Positions 51,302 through 60,406 of a DNA stretch of 64,000 nucleotides are shown here, piece by piece. A program made the position numbers and the translations under genes. Source of the DNA: Gallionella sp. (GTDB taxonomy: Bacteria > Pseudomonadota > Gammaproteobacteria > Burkholderiales > Gallionellaceae). Position 1 is the stretch's first letter; each line of letters starts with the position of its first letter. Below the pieces are notes generated by a model, which did not search any database, was not told the origin of the DNA, and saw only the letters and a list, made by a program, of their open reading frames with translations. The stretch spans positions 30,993 to 94,992 of the forward strand of contig JAUSMR010000208.1 of NCBI GenBank assembly GCA_030645955.1, read 5' to 3'.

Positions 51302-52339
51302 ATGAGCATTACTAACCATGCCGAGCGCCACGTCGATTTGACGCAGTTTCCGCTTCCACAGCCCCTCCTCTCATCGTCTTCGGACGAGGTCGACTTCCTC
51401 CTGGAGCCGACGCATCCACTTTTTGAAAGTCAAACCGACAAGAGTGGTTTGCATCTTTCCACTTCTGGCATTGTCGAGCAAAAGGTGTTTCTGCTCGACC
51501 CGCATCAACTGCGTCCGGGATTCATTCCCAATCGCCATGCGACCAGCTTTGAGGACAAGGAATTTGAAAAACTCCGCAATAGTATTCAATTGGCGGGCGG
51601 CAATGTCCAGCCCATCCTGGTGCGGCCTGTGCCACTTGATGACTCAGGGGTAGCATACGAAATCATCTTTGGCGAGCGCCGTCATCGCGCCTGTTTGCTT
51701 GCAGGAGTGAAAGTACGCGCAATCGTCGAGACTGCCGAGGATGCTACGCACAATTTCCTGAAGACCTTCCGGGAAAATCAAGGCCGTGCCAATTTGTCGC
51801 CCTGGGAGTTGGGTTGCCAGATTCGGTTCGGCCTTGACCTGGGTTATTTTTCAAGTCTGCGGCGTGCCGCTGCAGAGGTCGGGCGCGATATTTCCGACAT
51901 CAGCAAGGCGCTTCAACTGGCGTCCTTGCCAGCAGAGGTGATCGAGGCGTTTGCCTCCCCTCTGGATCTGCAGTATCGGCATGCAAAGCCGCTGAGCGAT
52001 GCGGTTTCAGCAGCGCGTGAGGCTGTGCTGGCCGAGGCTCGCCGCATTCTTGAGGCGGGGGAATCGACTCAACCTGGAAAAGTGTTGGCAATGCTTGTGG
52101 CAGCGGCCCAGATAGGTGTTGGACCGTCCAACACCCAGAAGGTCGAAGTTGGCATCGAAGTCCACGGGCAGCACATCGGACACTTGGTTGCTGACCAGGA
52201 AGGCCGGGTACAAGTAAATCTGGAGCTCGTACTTGATGAGCGGCAGCGTGAAGATCTGATTGTGCAAATGCAGCGCTTTTACAAGCGCTGCATTGTGAAG
52301 TCGTCTAGGCGAGTCTCGTCGAACAGTGTTGCCCTCTGA
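51302..52339 (+). CDS. ParB/Spo0J-type partition protein, no ParA partner
   Basis: A 345-residue ParB-family protein. The N-terminal CTP-binding/nuclease-fold domain carries FEKLRNSIQLAGGNVQPILV and the signature GERRHRACLLAGV; a helix-turn-helix follows (SLRRAAAEVGRDISDISKAL); the C-terminal part is a dimerisation-like domain. Start at ATG 51302. No parA is adjacent, unlike true partition loci. It could help maintain the island, or act as a regulator; it lies between the BREX and Gabija loci. Confidence 0.85.
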   Translation: MSITNHAERHVDLTQFPLPQPLLSSSSDEVDFLLEPTHPLFESQTDKSGLHLSTSGIVEQKVFLLDPHQLRPGFIPNRHATSFEDKEFEKLRNSIQLAGGNVQPILVRPVPLDDSGVAYEIIFGERRHRACLLAGVKVRAIVETAEDATHNFLKTFRENQGRANLSPWELGCQIRFGLDLGYFSSLRRAAAEVGRDISDISKALQLASLPAEVIEAFASPLDLQYRHAKPLSDAVSAAREAVLAEARRILEAGESTQPGKVLAMLVAAAQIGVGPSNTQKVEVGIEVHGQHIGHLVADQEGRVQVNLELVLDERQREDLIVQMQRFYKRCIVKSSRRVSSNSVAL

Positions 52340-53312
52340 AGGAAGTCATTGAACATGGTCATTGAACAACAGTGACAAGCAGCACCACAGACCTTCAGTA
52401 AAGTGGAAGTATCGTGACACGGCGACCGCTGCGGGCGCTGTTTCCGTACTGGATGCCGGCGATTACGGTGACTGGACGACAGGAACCGGATGAGCCTTGA
52501 GGCTCACTGCAGTTCAAAGCGGGCGTGGATTCGTAGCTCCTTCGCGCCCCCTTACCTTTCCATTGATCGAAAAGACTGGCAGCCTCATTACCTGCCGGTT
52601 TCATTGCTCCAGCGAAAGCGCGCACATCTGCAATGTCAATTCATTCGGGCCTGACGGTTTCTACGAAACCCGCAACTTTTTCGTTGCGGACTGTGGTGAA
52701 AGCTGTGCAAAAGAAGCCGGCCCAATCAAAAGCTCTCGACTTCCAACCTCAGAAAACGGACGCTGTTGAACGCCAAGCCGGTATGCTGCCTGCAGGGCTC
52801 CATCGCCTGATCGCTGAAACGTGCGCAAGGGGCAGTGTCGACAACACGCTGGATGATCAATGGGGAAACCAGAACTTTCACGAAATCGAAGTCACACTGC
52901 ACATGTGAAAGTCACAACGGCACCGAGCAATGCAGCTATTTCGATGCAAAAGTTTGACGTTGCTGTAACAAATAACAGCTCCGAAATCTTAAGCACCGCC
53001 GTAAATCTGTATTTCCACCGTTGCATCTTTCGATGGCGTTGAGATTTCAAGGGGGATTTATCAATTCTGAGTTGCAGTGGAACGAAAACAGAATTCAACT
53101 TTGTCCGCATCGCAACAGTCGGTTTCTCATCGCCACACCCACCATGGCTTTTATTCATGGTCGCGTGTTTAATGCATGCCCTCCGATCAGTCGCTGCAGT
53201 GTTTTAATCCAGCGGTCTGCAGCGTTGACCGAAGGCTTCTAATCCCTGTAAGAACTCTTCCAAGGAACGCGCAAAGGAGTGCAATTTCCAATAAACACAA
53301 TAGGGACTCAGG
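52340..53312. other. long leader before gajA; one doubtful small ORF
   Basis: Begins with a near-tandem GTCATTGAAC pair (about 52347 and 52360). A plus-strand frame at 52633-52908 (ends WGNQNFHEIEVTLHM) has no clear start signal or family. Otherwise nothing supportable; the gajA ribosome binding site is at about 53303-53311. Confidence 0.4.
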
Positions 53313-55250
53313 ATGAAACTTACTCGGCTGCGGATCAGCAACTTTCAATCTTTCGGGCCCGTGCCGACCCCCGTCGATTTCGAGGCGATGACCTTCCTGC
53401 TCGGACCGAACGGTGCCGGCAAGACCGTTGTGCTCCAGGCGCTGGCGAGGCTCTTCGGATTCGACCCGTCGATACGACGGGTGCGCCGTTCTGATTTTCA
53501 CATCTCTCCAGCAACCTTGGCTGCAGGCAACGCCGGCACCCTGAACTTGTGGATAGAAGCGCAGTTTGAGTTCCCCGAACTGCTGGATGCGAACGGCCAG
53601 CATGCCACCATCCCGGGCCACTTCTCGCATATGCAGCTTGACTCCGCCGATGGCGTACCCAGAGTGCGTTTTCGCTTGACAGCAATCTTGGACGAGGACG
53701 GTGACATTGAGGAAAAGATGCATTACGTGATCCATGTCGATGCCAATGACGAGCCCGTCAATCCCATGGTGGTGCCAAAGCACGATCGCAACTCGATCCA
53801 GGTCCACTACCTACCCGCGCGTCGCGATCCAACCGACCACATCTCTTACACGGCAAGCTCGTTGCTCGGACGCACTTTGCGCGCAGCCAACTGGCATGCG
53901 GAACGCGCCACAGTTGCAGGCCTCACACAGGGCATCAGCGCCGCGCTCGCTTCCAATGCGGGTGTCCAAGGCATTGGCGAGCAGATGGCTGGTCACTGGC
54001 TGAAGCTACACAAGGGCAGCTACTACGCGAGTCCTTCGGTTTCGTTCGAACACAATGAGATCGACAACTTGCTCAGGCACCTGACGGTTGGCTTCACACC
54101 CGGGCACGAGGCATCAATGGTGGATTTCTCACGCCTGAGCGATGGTCAGCAGTCACTTCTGTATGTCTCGCTCGTGCTGTCCATTCAGGGTATTGGTCGG
54201 CGCGTGCTCGCCGGTCAACTTGATGCCTTCGACATTGACCGGTTGCGGCCGGCCGTCTTCACGCTGATGGCGATGGAAGAACCGGAAAACAGTCTCTCGC
54301 CGCATTACCTCGGCCGCGTCATTAAGGCCCTCACTGACTTCGCAGGCCACCATGACGCGCAAGCGGTCGTCGCCACGCATGCGCCATCCCTGCTGCGAAG
54401 GGTGCAGCCCGAGAGCATCCGCTACCTGCGGCTTGATGCTGCGCGATGCACGACGGTCAGGACAATCGTCATGCCTGCAAAGACCGACGAAGCCCACAAG
54501 TTCGTCAGGGAGGCTGTGCAGGCGTTTCCGGAACTCTACTTCTCGCGGTTGGTGATTCTTGGCGAAGGCGACAGCGAGGAGATCGTGTTGCCGCGCCTGT
54601 TCCGGGCCATGGGACTTGCCGATGACGATACATCGATCGCAATCGCACCGCTGGGTGGCCGTCATGTCAACCACTTTTGGCGCCTGTTGAATGGCCTTCA
54701 GATTCCTTACGTGACCCTACTGGATCTGGATGTTGGACGTCATCAGGCTGGGTGGGGCCGGATTCGCTACGCAGCCAAGCAAATTTTGACGCTCTGGCAG
54801 TCGACTCCTAACCTGACACTGGAAGCCATCGAGGCGCTGCCTGCATGGAACGGGCCCGACCAGATTCTGTCCTCGTCGCAAGGTGCGAAATTGCTGAGTT
54901 GGCTTGAGAAGCAAGGGGTGTTTTTCTCGTCGCCGCTAGATCTCGACTTCTCAATGATTCAAGCCTTTCCTGTGGCGTATGGCGTATCACAGGCAGAATT
55001 GGTGGTGGCGGACGACCCGACCGTCAAGTCCGTACTCGGCAAAAGCGGCCTCGGTCCCGACCAGTACAACGCTGAACAGCAAAGCTACTTTTCTGCCTAC
55101 CACGCACGGTTCAAGCTCGGAAGCAAGCCTGCGGCACATCTCGAGGCGCTAGCCAAGCTCGATGATGCGGCCTTGACTGCAGGCATGCCGCCGTCAATCT
55201 CAAGACTTATCGCCTTGGTCGAGAAAAAACTTGCGGACCTACCTGAGTGA
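53313..55250 (+). CDS. gajA: Gabija protein GajA, ATP-gated TOPRIM endonuclease
   Basis: A 645-residue OLD-type protein: N-terminal ABC ATPase (Walker A GPNGAGKT, residues 31-38; MAMEEPENSLSPHYLGRV as Walker B; VVATHAPSLLRRV switch) and C-terminal TOPRIM nuclease (LVILGEGDSEEIVLPRLF at about 412; LLDLDVGRH, the DxD, at about 469). GajA nicks DNA when nucleotide levels fall during phage infection. It is paired with a UvrD-like helicase gene overlapping by four bases, the defining layout of Gabija. It is somewhat longer than the type protein. Confidence 0.88.
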   Translation: MKLTRLRISNFQSFGPVPTPVDFEAMTFLLGPNGAGKTVVLQALARLFGFDPSIRRVRRSDFHISPATLAAGNAGTLNLWIEAQFEFPELLDANGQHATIPGHFSHMQLDSADGVPRVRFRLTAILDEDGDIEEKMHYVIHVDANDEPVNPMVVPKHDRNSIQVHYLPARRDPTDHISYTASSLLGRTLRAANWHAERATVAGLTQGISAALASNAGVQGIGEQMAGHWLKLHKGSYYASPSVSFEHNEIDNLLRHLTVGFTPGHEASMVDFSRLSDGQQSLLYVSLVLSIQGIGRRVLAGQLDAFDIDRLRPAVFTLMAMEEPENSLSPHYLGRVIKALTDFAGHHDAQAVVATHAPSLLRRVQPESIRYLRLDAARCTTVRTIVMPAKTDEAHKFVREAVQAFPELYFSRLVILGEGDSEEIVLPRLFRAMGLADDDTSIAIAPLGGRHVNHFWRLLNGLQIPYVTLLDLDVGRHQAGWGRIRYAAKQILTLWQSTPNLTLEAIEALPAWNGPDQILSSSQGAKLLSWLEKQGVFFSSPLDLDFSMIQAFPVAYGVSQAELVVADDPTVKSVLGKSGLGPDQYNAEQQSYFSAYHARFKLGSKPAAHLEALAKLDDAALTAGMPPSISRLIALVEKKLADLPE

Positions 55251-56911
55251 TCAAACTGCAATCCTGGCTTCCGTCCGACGGACTGACACTCGAGCCCAAT
55301 GCGCTGCTGGCGGCCCAGGAAATCCTGCGCAGCTTGGCCTTGACCGCCGGCCCGGGAGCCGGCAAAACCGAGATGCTGGCGCAGCGCGCCGACTTTCTGC
55401 TGCGAACCGGAACCAGTCGGTATCCACAACGCATCCTGGCCATTTCCTTCAAGGTGGACGCCAGCCGCAATCTCAAGGATCGCGTACGCAAGCGCTGTGG
55501 TGCCGAGCTGGCGACCCGTCTGGACAGCCATACCTTCCATGCCTTTGCCAAGCGCATCATTGACCGCTTCAGGCCTATTCTGACCGGCAGGGATGCACTC
55601 AACCCTGATTACACGATCGGGGTCGGGCGCGTGCAGGGTCAACAGTTGGACTTTGGGGACCTGGTGCCGCTGGCAGTGCAAATCCTTAAGGCTTACCCGA
55701 TCGCCTGCAATGCCGTGCGTCAAACCTACAGCCACGTGTTCCTCGACGAGTTCCAGGACTGTACCAATGAGCAATATCAACTCATCAAGGTGGCATTCCT
55801 CGGCTCGTCAGCACGCCTGACAGCGGTCGGGGACACAAAGCAGCGAATCATGGGCTGGGCTGGCGCACTGGAAGGCGTGTTTTTGACCTTCGCCACCGAC
55901 TTCCAGGCGGTACCGCTCAACTTGTACCAGAATTTTCGATCGAAACCGCGCTTGCGCCGCATGCAAAACGCCATGGTTCGGGTAATGGACCCTGCAGCTG
56001 CGGTGCCGGACGATATGCTGATGGGTCCTGGCGGCTCAGTGGACGTGCTGCACTTTAGCGACAGCGCCGAAGAAGCGCGCGAAATCGCCGACCTGGTGCA
56101 GCACTGGATCGGCATTGAAAGCATTCCACCGTCGGAGATCGCCGTACTCATCTCCAGGCAACCGGATCTTTATGCCGAATTGTTGATGAACGAATTTAAA
56201 CGGCGCGGTATCGCGTTTCGTAACGAACAGCTCCTGCAGGATTTGTCGGTAGAACCTGCTGCACGGCTGATTGTCGACTTCCTGACGGTCGTTGCCGGCG
56301 AGCGTCAGTCGGCTGCTTTCGGTCGGCTGATGGATGTTCTGATTGAAACAGGCATTGATGAAGAAACGGCTTATGAACAGAGGTCTCGATGGCTGCGTTT
56401 CCTTGAGCAGTCACGTCTCACCATGCGCGGCGGCCAAGCCCAGCCGCTGAATGCGATTTCCTTGCGGGCGAATGCGATGACATTCTTAAAAATGCTTGGC
56501 CGGGAAGCGGTTGTGGCGCTCTCGTCTGACTACGAGCGCGGGGACCGGCTGACTGAGGTTGTGGCGCAAACTTTTGACCGACTCACGGAACTTCTCGGAC
56601 GCGAAGCCGATCCTGTCCGTGCCTTGTCGCACTTCTCCGAGGACAGTGCCGTACGTATCATGACAATCCACAAGTGCAAAGGTCTGGAGTTCGATACGGT
56701 TGTGATACTGGGGGTGGAACAGCAGACGTTTTGGGGTGACAGGGATGAACAACGATCCGCGTTTTTCGTGGGCATCTCGCGCGCCAAGAGCCAGCTTTAT
56801 CTGACTGTTGCCGACCAGAGAGAACGGCCAACGGGGGCACGGAACCGGTGGGACATTGTGCGGAGGCCTCATGACGAATACATTGGGTATGTCACCTCGT
56901 CTGTCGGCTGA
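55247..56911 (+). CDS. gajB: Gabija protein GajB, UvrD-like helicase
   Basis: A 554-residue superfamily 1 helicase: Walker A TAGPGAGKTEML at about residues 33-44, Walker B VFLDEFQDCTNEQY, motif GDTKQRIMGWAGA, and C-terminal MTIHKCKGLEFDTVVILG with FFVGISRAKSQLYLT. It starts at GTG 55247 in a GTGA overlap with the gajA stop. GajB senses DNA ends and stimulates GajA in the Gabija complex. Confidence 0.9.
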   Translation: MIKLQSWLPSDGLTLEPNALLAAQEILRSLALTAGPGAGKTEMLAQRADFLLRTGTSRYPQRILAISFKVDASRNLKDRVRKRCGAELATRLDSHTFHAFAKRIIDRFRPILTGRDALNPDYTIGVGRVQGQQLDFGDLVPLAVQILKAYPIACNAVRQTYSHVFLDEFQDCTNEQYQLIKVAFLGSSARLTAVGDTKQRIMGWAGALEGVFLTFATDFQAVPLNLYQNFRSKPRLRRMQNAMVRVMDPAAAVPDDMLMGPGGSVDVLHFSDSAEEAREIADLVQHWIGIESIPPSEIAVLISRQPDLYAELLMNEFKRRGIAFRNEQLLQDLSVEPAARLIVDFLTVVAGERQSAAFGRLMDVLIETGIDEETAYEQRSRWLRFLEQSRLTMRGGQAQPLNAISLRANAMTFLKMLGREAVVALSSDYERGDRLTEVVAQTFDRLTELLGREADPVRALSHFSEDSAVRIMTIHKCKGLEFDTVVILGVEQQTFWGDRDEQRSAFFVGISRAKSQLYLTVADQRERPTGARNRWDIVRRPHDEYIGYVTSSVG

Positions 56912-57233
56912 TAAGGCAGACGAGGTTCTTAATCCAGCGACGAGAGTGACTACCTTCGATCGGAGAAAAAGCGAAGCTTAAGACTACGCCCATCATTGTT
57001 ATAACTAAAAAAAATAATAAGATCGCTCATTATTAAATGACTATCGGGTCAATATCATGCCAATTGCTTTAGGTCTACTGAAAATAGAGTTAAGAACGAT
57101 CCGCAACTTGTTGATTCAGCACAAAATTTTTGATAGCTGTAAATCTAGCATTTCTTTAGGTCTACTCAAAATATGGTTTTGTCAAAGTAGCTCAGCAGCA
57201 GGAAGTCTCTTAGAGCGAACCTTGCGGAGTCTG
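56912..57233. other. intergenic with a direct repeat
   Basis: AT-rich stretch after gajB without genes. CTTTAGGTCTACTSAAAATA occurs twice, at 57067-57086 and 57154-57173 (19 of 20 identical, 87 bp apart). It ends at the 34-bp palindrome. Confidence 0.6.
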
Positions 57234-57267
57234 CACCGGACACGCGTAAATTTACGCGTGTCCGGTG
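57234..57267. repeat. 34-bp perfect palindrome
   Basis: CACCGGACACGCGTAAA followed at once by its exact reverse complement, centred between 57250 and 57251, with no spacer. Too long for chance. There is no T-run, so it is unlikely to be a simple terminator. Confidence 0.9.
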
Positions 57268-57388
57268 TAAATTCGATGAAATCAAGGATTTAAGCGTCAC
57301 TTCCGAATTCGAACATCCACACCACCCTCACACTTTCGCCAATTCGCCCACGCAATTTAAGTCAGATTTTCGGATTCGGTGGGAGTTT

Positions 57389-57759
57389 TTAGGCGTCGTC
57401 ATGTTCTTCGCGCGCGAGAATCGGTTCGGCATCGGGAATCATTTCGTCCTTGTCATTTGCGATTTCGTCGGTTTCGATTTCGTCAAGCACCCGTCGCGGC
57501 TCCCGGCGAGTGATCATCGGCCGCAATGCGTTGAGGACCTCGAAGGAGATTTGGCCCTGGCGCAGGCCCTTGGCCTCAAGGTAGTCAAGCAGCACTTTCG
57601 CGGTGAAAGGTCCGCCTGAACCATGCCGGCGGCAATCGACCGCGGCGCGGACGAAAAGGGCAACGCGTAATCAAAAAGTGCGTTGAACAATTGCCGGCAA
57701 ACCGGCGGGATTTTCGCGGCCTCATCGTCTTCGTGACTGGAATTCGGAGTCGTGATCAT
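57389..57759 (-). pseudogene. hypothetical gene with one frameshift
   Basis: From ATG 57759 one frame reads SHEDDEAAKIPPVCRQLFNALFD. At about 57675 coding moves to the next frame, LRVALFVRAAVDCRRHGSGG and PFTAKVLLDYLEAKGLRQGQ, continuing to the acidic end ILAREEHDDA at 57389. The joined product of about 120 residues looks like one small conserved protein. The first frame after the shift and the second frame before it are not protein-like. No family recognised. Confidence 0.5.
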
Positions 57760-57890
57760 TCGTCACCACTCAAGGTTGTACGACGCCCACCCCAGCCCGC
57801 GAAAACCCGTTTTTGGAGGATATTGCGACTTGATCTTGAGCGTAACAATTTTCAATTGTCTCCTCCTGATGCCAAGAAACACTATCGCTG

Positions 57891-58448
57891 ATGACGGCGC
57901 CGATCGACAAGCAGCCAAAACTGGTCGTACACGGATCAAGCTCGATGGACGGTCGTGCAAGCACACTGCTCCTTTGCAGGAGCTCGATTCTGAAGCGGTT
58001 GTCAGAGCTTTGTGCGTGCCCACACATGGCATTTGAAATCGCCCCGCAACTACTCATTGCACAGCTTGGGGCGCTGCCATCAGGCGAGATGCGCGTGATT
58101 TCCGGATCTTCGATGGACGCCACGCCCGAGGACATTGCACTGCTCAAGGCAAGCGGCCGGGTGGTAAAAACGCCAGCACGGAAAAAGGTGCAAAAAACAG
58201 ATTGGAGCGATCTGGGAAAAAACATTACGTCCAGTACCACTGGTAGATCAGAAGTAAACAAAGGCCCGCAAGGGCCTTTTTCACGCCAGCGCTCACCCCG
58301 TCCCCGCTCCCGACAACGCCAAACAGCCCCGCCTCCGCCCCAAAGCGACGCCGGCATCTCGGCGCCGCAATTCCCACGCATTCACCTCACCCATCGCCAG
58401 CGAAGCGCCAGGCCTGCCTACGGATCTGCTACGAAAACGAAAAATTAA
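57891..58448 (+). CDS. SSMDGR-family small protein, copy A, abnormal 3' extension
   Basis: A 185-residue frame whose first 120 residues (KQPKLVVHGSSSMDGRASTL, EMRVISGSSMDATPEDIALL, KKVQKTDWSDLGKN) are a diverged copy of the gene at 59797. Beyond that the sequence is a Pro/Arg/Ser-rich tail. A terminator-like hairpin (58261-58281) lies inside the frame at about residue 125, which suggests that the original stop was nearby and has been lost. Function unknown; both copies sit at the integrase end of the island. Confidence 0.55.
   Translation: MTAPIDKQPKLVVHGSSSMDGRASTLLLCRSSILKRLSELCACPHMAFEIAPQLLIAQLGALPSGEMRVISGSSMDATPEDIALLKASGRVVKTPARKKVQKTDWSDLGKNITSSTTGRSEVNKGPQGPFSRQRSPRPRSRQRQTAPPPPQSDAGISAPQFPRIHLTHRQRSARPAYGSATKTKN
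58261..58281 (+). terminator. terminator-like hairpin inside the copy A frame
   Basis: AAGGCCC-GCAA-GGGCCTT followed by T's. A typical Rho-independent terminator shape. Confidence 0.6.
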
Positions 58449-58535
58449 TGCGTGAAAACCAGCGCCAGCGTAGTTTTGACGCTATTGATAAATGAGCGCG
58501 AACAGTGTAAAACGCGTTCGTTTTAATAGCATGCG

Positions 58536-58597
58536 CTAAAAGTCGTCATCTGTGACCAATTTGGTTTATTTAACGATAAATAATCACTAAAAGTCGT
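58536..58597. repeat. short direct repeats upstream of the 58726 gene
   Basis: CTAAAAGTCGT occurs exactly at 58536-58546 and 58587-58597, with a partial copy near 58636 (GTAAAAGTTGT). Spacing is 51 bp. Possible regulator sites or small iterons. Confidence 0.4.
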
Positions 58598-58725
58598 TTT
58601 CACCTGTTTTTTCCTTAGTTTCACGGTCACTTTTGGTAAAAGTTGTATTTTTAGCACTCATACTTAAGTCAGCTCTCGAAAAGCCAAAACCCGCAACTGC
58701 AGCACTGCAACAACAGGACAATGAC

Positions 58726-59103
58726 ATGACTGAAAAGACTGAAAAAATTACCCCTGCGGAGCGCATGAATGCCATTTGCGCTGCCAACGCCGCAAGTCGG
58801 GCCATTGCTCGCGTTCAGGCCGATGCAGCAAAAAGCACCCGCGAAGGTCGTGGCAAGACCCCCGGCGCCTTGGCTCAGCTTTGGGCCGAGTTGCAGCCGC
58901 TGACGCCGCTGGCGGAGGTCGATGAAAAAATCCGGTCACTGCTCCGAACCGCTGCATATGGCAAGGTTCGGGCCGCCACGATGACAATGAAGAGGCTTAT
59001 GACCACTGGCTGGTACGTCTGCGTGCATGGTGGCCACCCGCTAGCAACGCATGCGGCGCACGACCATACAGGCCGCTTGTATTTGCTCCACATGGTGGGC
59101 TAA
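58726..59103 (+). CDS. hypothetical protein
   Basis: A 125-residue protein from ATG 58726 (AGGA about 11 bases upstream): an Ala-rich helical first half (ERMNAICAANAASRAIARVQ) and a second half with VRAATMTMKRLMTTGWYVCV and HGGHPLATHAAHDHTGRLYL. The open frame extends upstream without a better start signal. No family recognised. It is followed three bases later by another small gene, likely one operon. Confidence 0.6.
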   Translation: MTEKTEKITPAERMNAICAANAASRAIARVQADAAKSTREGRGKTPGALAQLWAELQPLTPLAEVDEKIRSLLRTAAYGKVRAATMTMKRLMTTGWYVCVHGGHPLATHAAHDHTGRLYLLHMVG

Positions 59104-59106
59104 GGC

Positions 59107-59364
59107 ATGCGCACGATCAGGAGGCACGCGCTGGTGCCGGGCTTGAAGGGCGATGCAATCGATGACTTGGATGTCATTGCGACGCCTGCGGTTGCAGCAC
59201 TGTGCAGGGCGACGGTGGACGTCAATCTTGGTCGGCTTGCCCAGCTTCGCGCTTGGATCAGGCTCAAGGACAAGCATGGCTTGTCACTCTGTCGTTTTTC
59301 CGACCGCGCCGACATTGCCCACTATTTGATAGGCGATCACGGCGTGTACCTGCTCAGGCTCTGA
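59107..59364 (+). CDS. hypothetical protein
   Basis: An 85-residue product (MRTIRRHALVPGLKGDAIDD, GRLAQLRAWIRLKDKHGLSL) starting three bases after the previous stop. No family recognised. Codon use is like the neighbouring genes. Confidence 0.55.
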   Translation: MRTIRRHALVPGLKGDAIDDLDVIATPAVAALCRATVDVNLGRLAQLRAWIRLKDKHGLSLCRFSDRADIAHYLIGDHGVYLLRL

Positions 59365-59796
59365 GCCCAGTAGAAAAACAAAGAGCCCGGGCATTGGCGT
59401 GCCAAGGCTTTTGCTGACCAAAAAACAGCTCTCGAAAAACAGGATTTTGAAAGACAGCAGTGAAAATTCTACATCACCGAACGCAATGCGTTTCATGCAA
59501 CGAAAGCGAAGCCGAAGAATTTAAGAATTCGACCTTCCTGCCGCCGTCCTTTCCGCGCGCGCAACTCATCACGTTCACGATGATGGCCGCTACAGCGCGC
59601 CAGGATCACCGTCAGCGTCTTCACGCCAACGACAAAGAGTTTCGGCGCCGAAACATCCCCCTCCTCCTCACGGGCTCGAAAGGTGAGTTCGGTGGCGTGA
59701 TGCTTGGTCGGGGTCGGGAAACTTCGGGTTCGTTTTGCGAATGCGACAGTGCTGTATATCCTGGGTTTTACATAGAAACCACCGGAAATACACGCA
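59365..59796. other. intergenic, no gene seen
   Basis: Frames on both strands here (59460-60194 plus, 59493-59894 minus) are shadows or lack start signals. Nothing supportable beyond the leader of the next gene. Confidence 0.45.
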
Positions 59797-60174
59797 ATGG
59801 CAAAAATTGCAATCTCGGACGCCTTGAAAGCCCTGACCGGCGACAGCAAGCCCAAGCTCGTGTTTTTGGGGCACAGCTCAATGGATGGGCGCACCCCAAC
59901 GCTCTTGAAAATACGGCCCAGCCTTTGGAAAGAACTGGACAGTCTGGGCGTGGTCGGGGCAAATTATCAGATTGCCGAGCTGGCATAGCGGCTCCTAATA
60001 GAGGAGCTCAAGGCCCAGCCACCAAGCAAGACGCTTGCCATCCGTGCGGCCGAGTTCGAGCCGACGGCGGAAGATTTCCAGCTTCTCAAAGATACCAGGC
60101 GCGAGGTCAAGAAGGTGCCGCAAAAGAGAGTCGGCAAAAAGAATTGGGCCGAGCCAGAGAAGAACCGGTTGTAA
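59797..60174 (+). pseudogene. SSMDGR-family small protein, copy B, internal amber codon
   Basis: From ATG 59797 (GGA upstream): DSKPKLVFLGHSSMDGRTPT and ANYQIAELA, then TAG at 59986-59988, then in the same frame RLLIEELKAQPPSKTLAIRA and KRVGKKNWAEPEKNRL to TAA at 60172-60174. Copy A has matching sequence on both sides of the position, so the TAG is a point nonsense mutation (probably from CAG) or is read through. Function unknown; next to xis and int. Confidence 0.6.
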
Positions 60175-60190
60175 GTGACGGGGGTGCTCT

Positions 60191-60406
60191 GTGAGCGCCC
60201 CAGACAGCATCTACCGGTGGGTGCGCCTGGGAAAGCATTGCGAAGCGACTGGAGACACGCCTGATGCGGTTCATGCCCGGCGTCGCAAGCGAATTTGGAT
60301 TGACGGGGTGCACTGCCAGCTCGGCCCCGATGGCAACCTTTACGTAAACCCACAGGAGTACAACCAATGGATCGAAAACCAGCCTCAGAAATGCCGCGTG
60401 GCGTGA
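60191..60406 (+). CDS. excisionase-like protein
   Basis: A 71-residue basic protein starting at GTG 60191: APDSIYRWVRLGKHCEATGD, RRRKRIWIDGVHCQLGPDGN, LYVNPQEYNQWIE. The size, the winged-helix-like pattern ending in a Tyr/Trp-rich strand, and its place before an integrase fit phage-type excisionases that steer the integrase toward excision. It overlaps the integrase gene by 40 bases. Confidence 0.75.
   Translation: MSAPDSIYRWVRLGKHCEATGDTPDAVHARRRKRIWIDGVHCQLGPDGNLYVNPQEYNQWIENQPQKCRVA

Noticed and set aside
52633..52908. 91-residue plus-strand frame before gajA
   Set aside because: No start signal or family; kept only as a note within the intergenic entry.
53313..55250. Stand-alone class 1 OLD nuclease
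   Set aside because: The overlapping UvrD-like helicase gene makes Gabija the better call.
59460..60194. 244-residue plus-strand frame
   Set aside because: Its second half runs in another frame through copy B of the SSMDGR family, which has clear homology to copy A.
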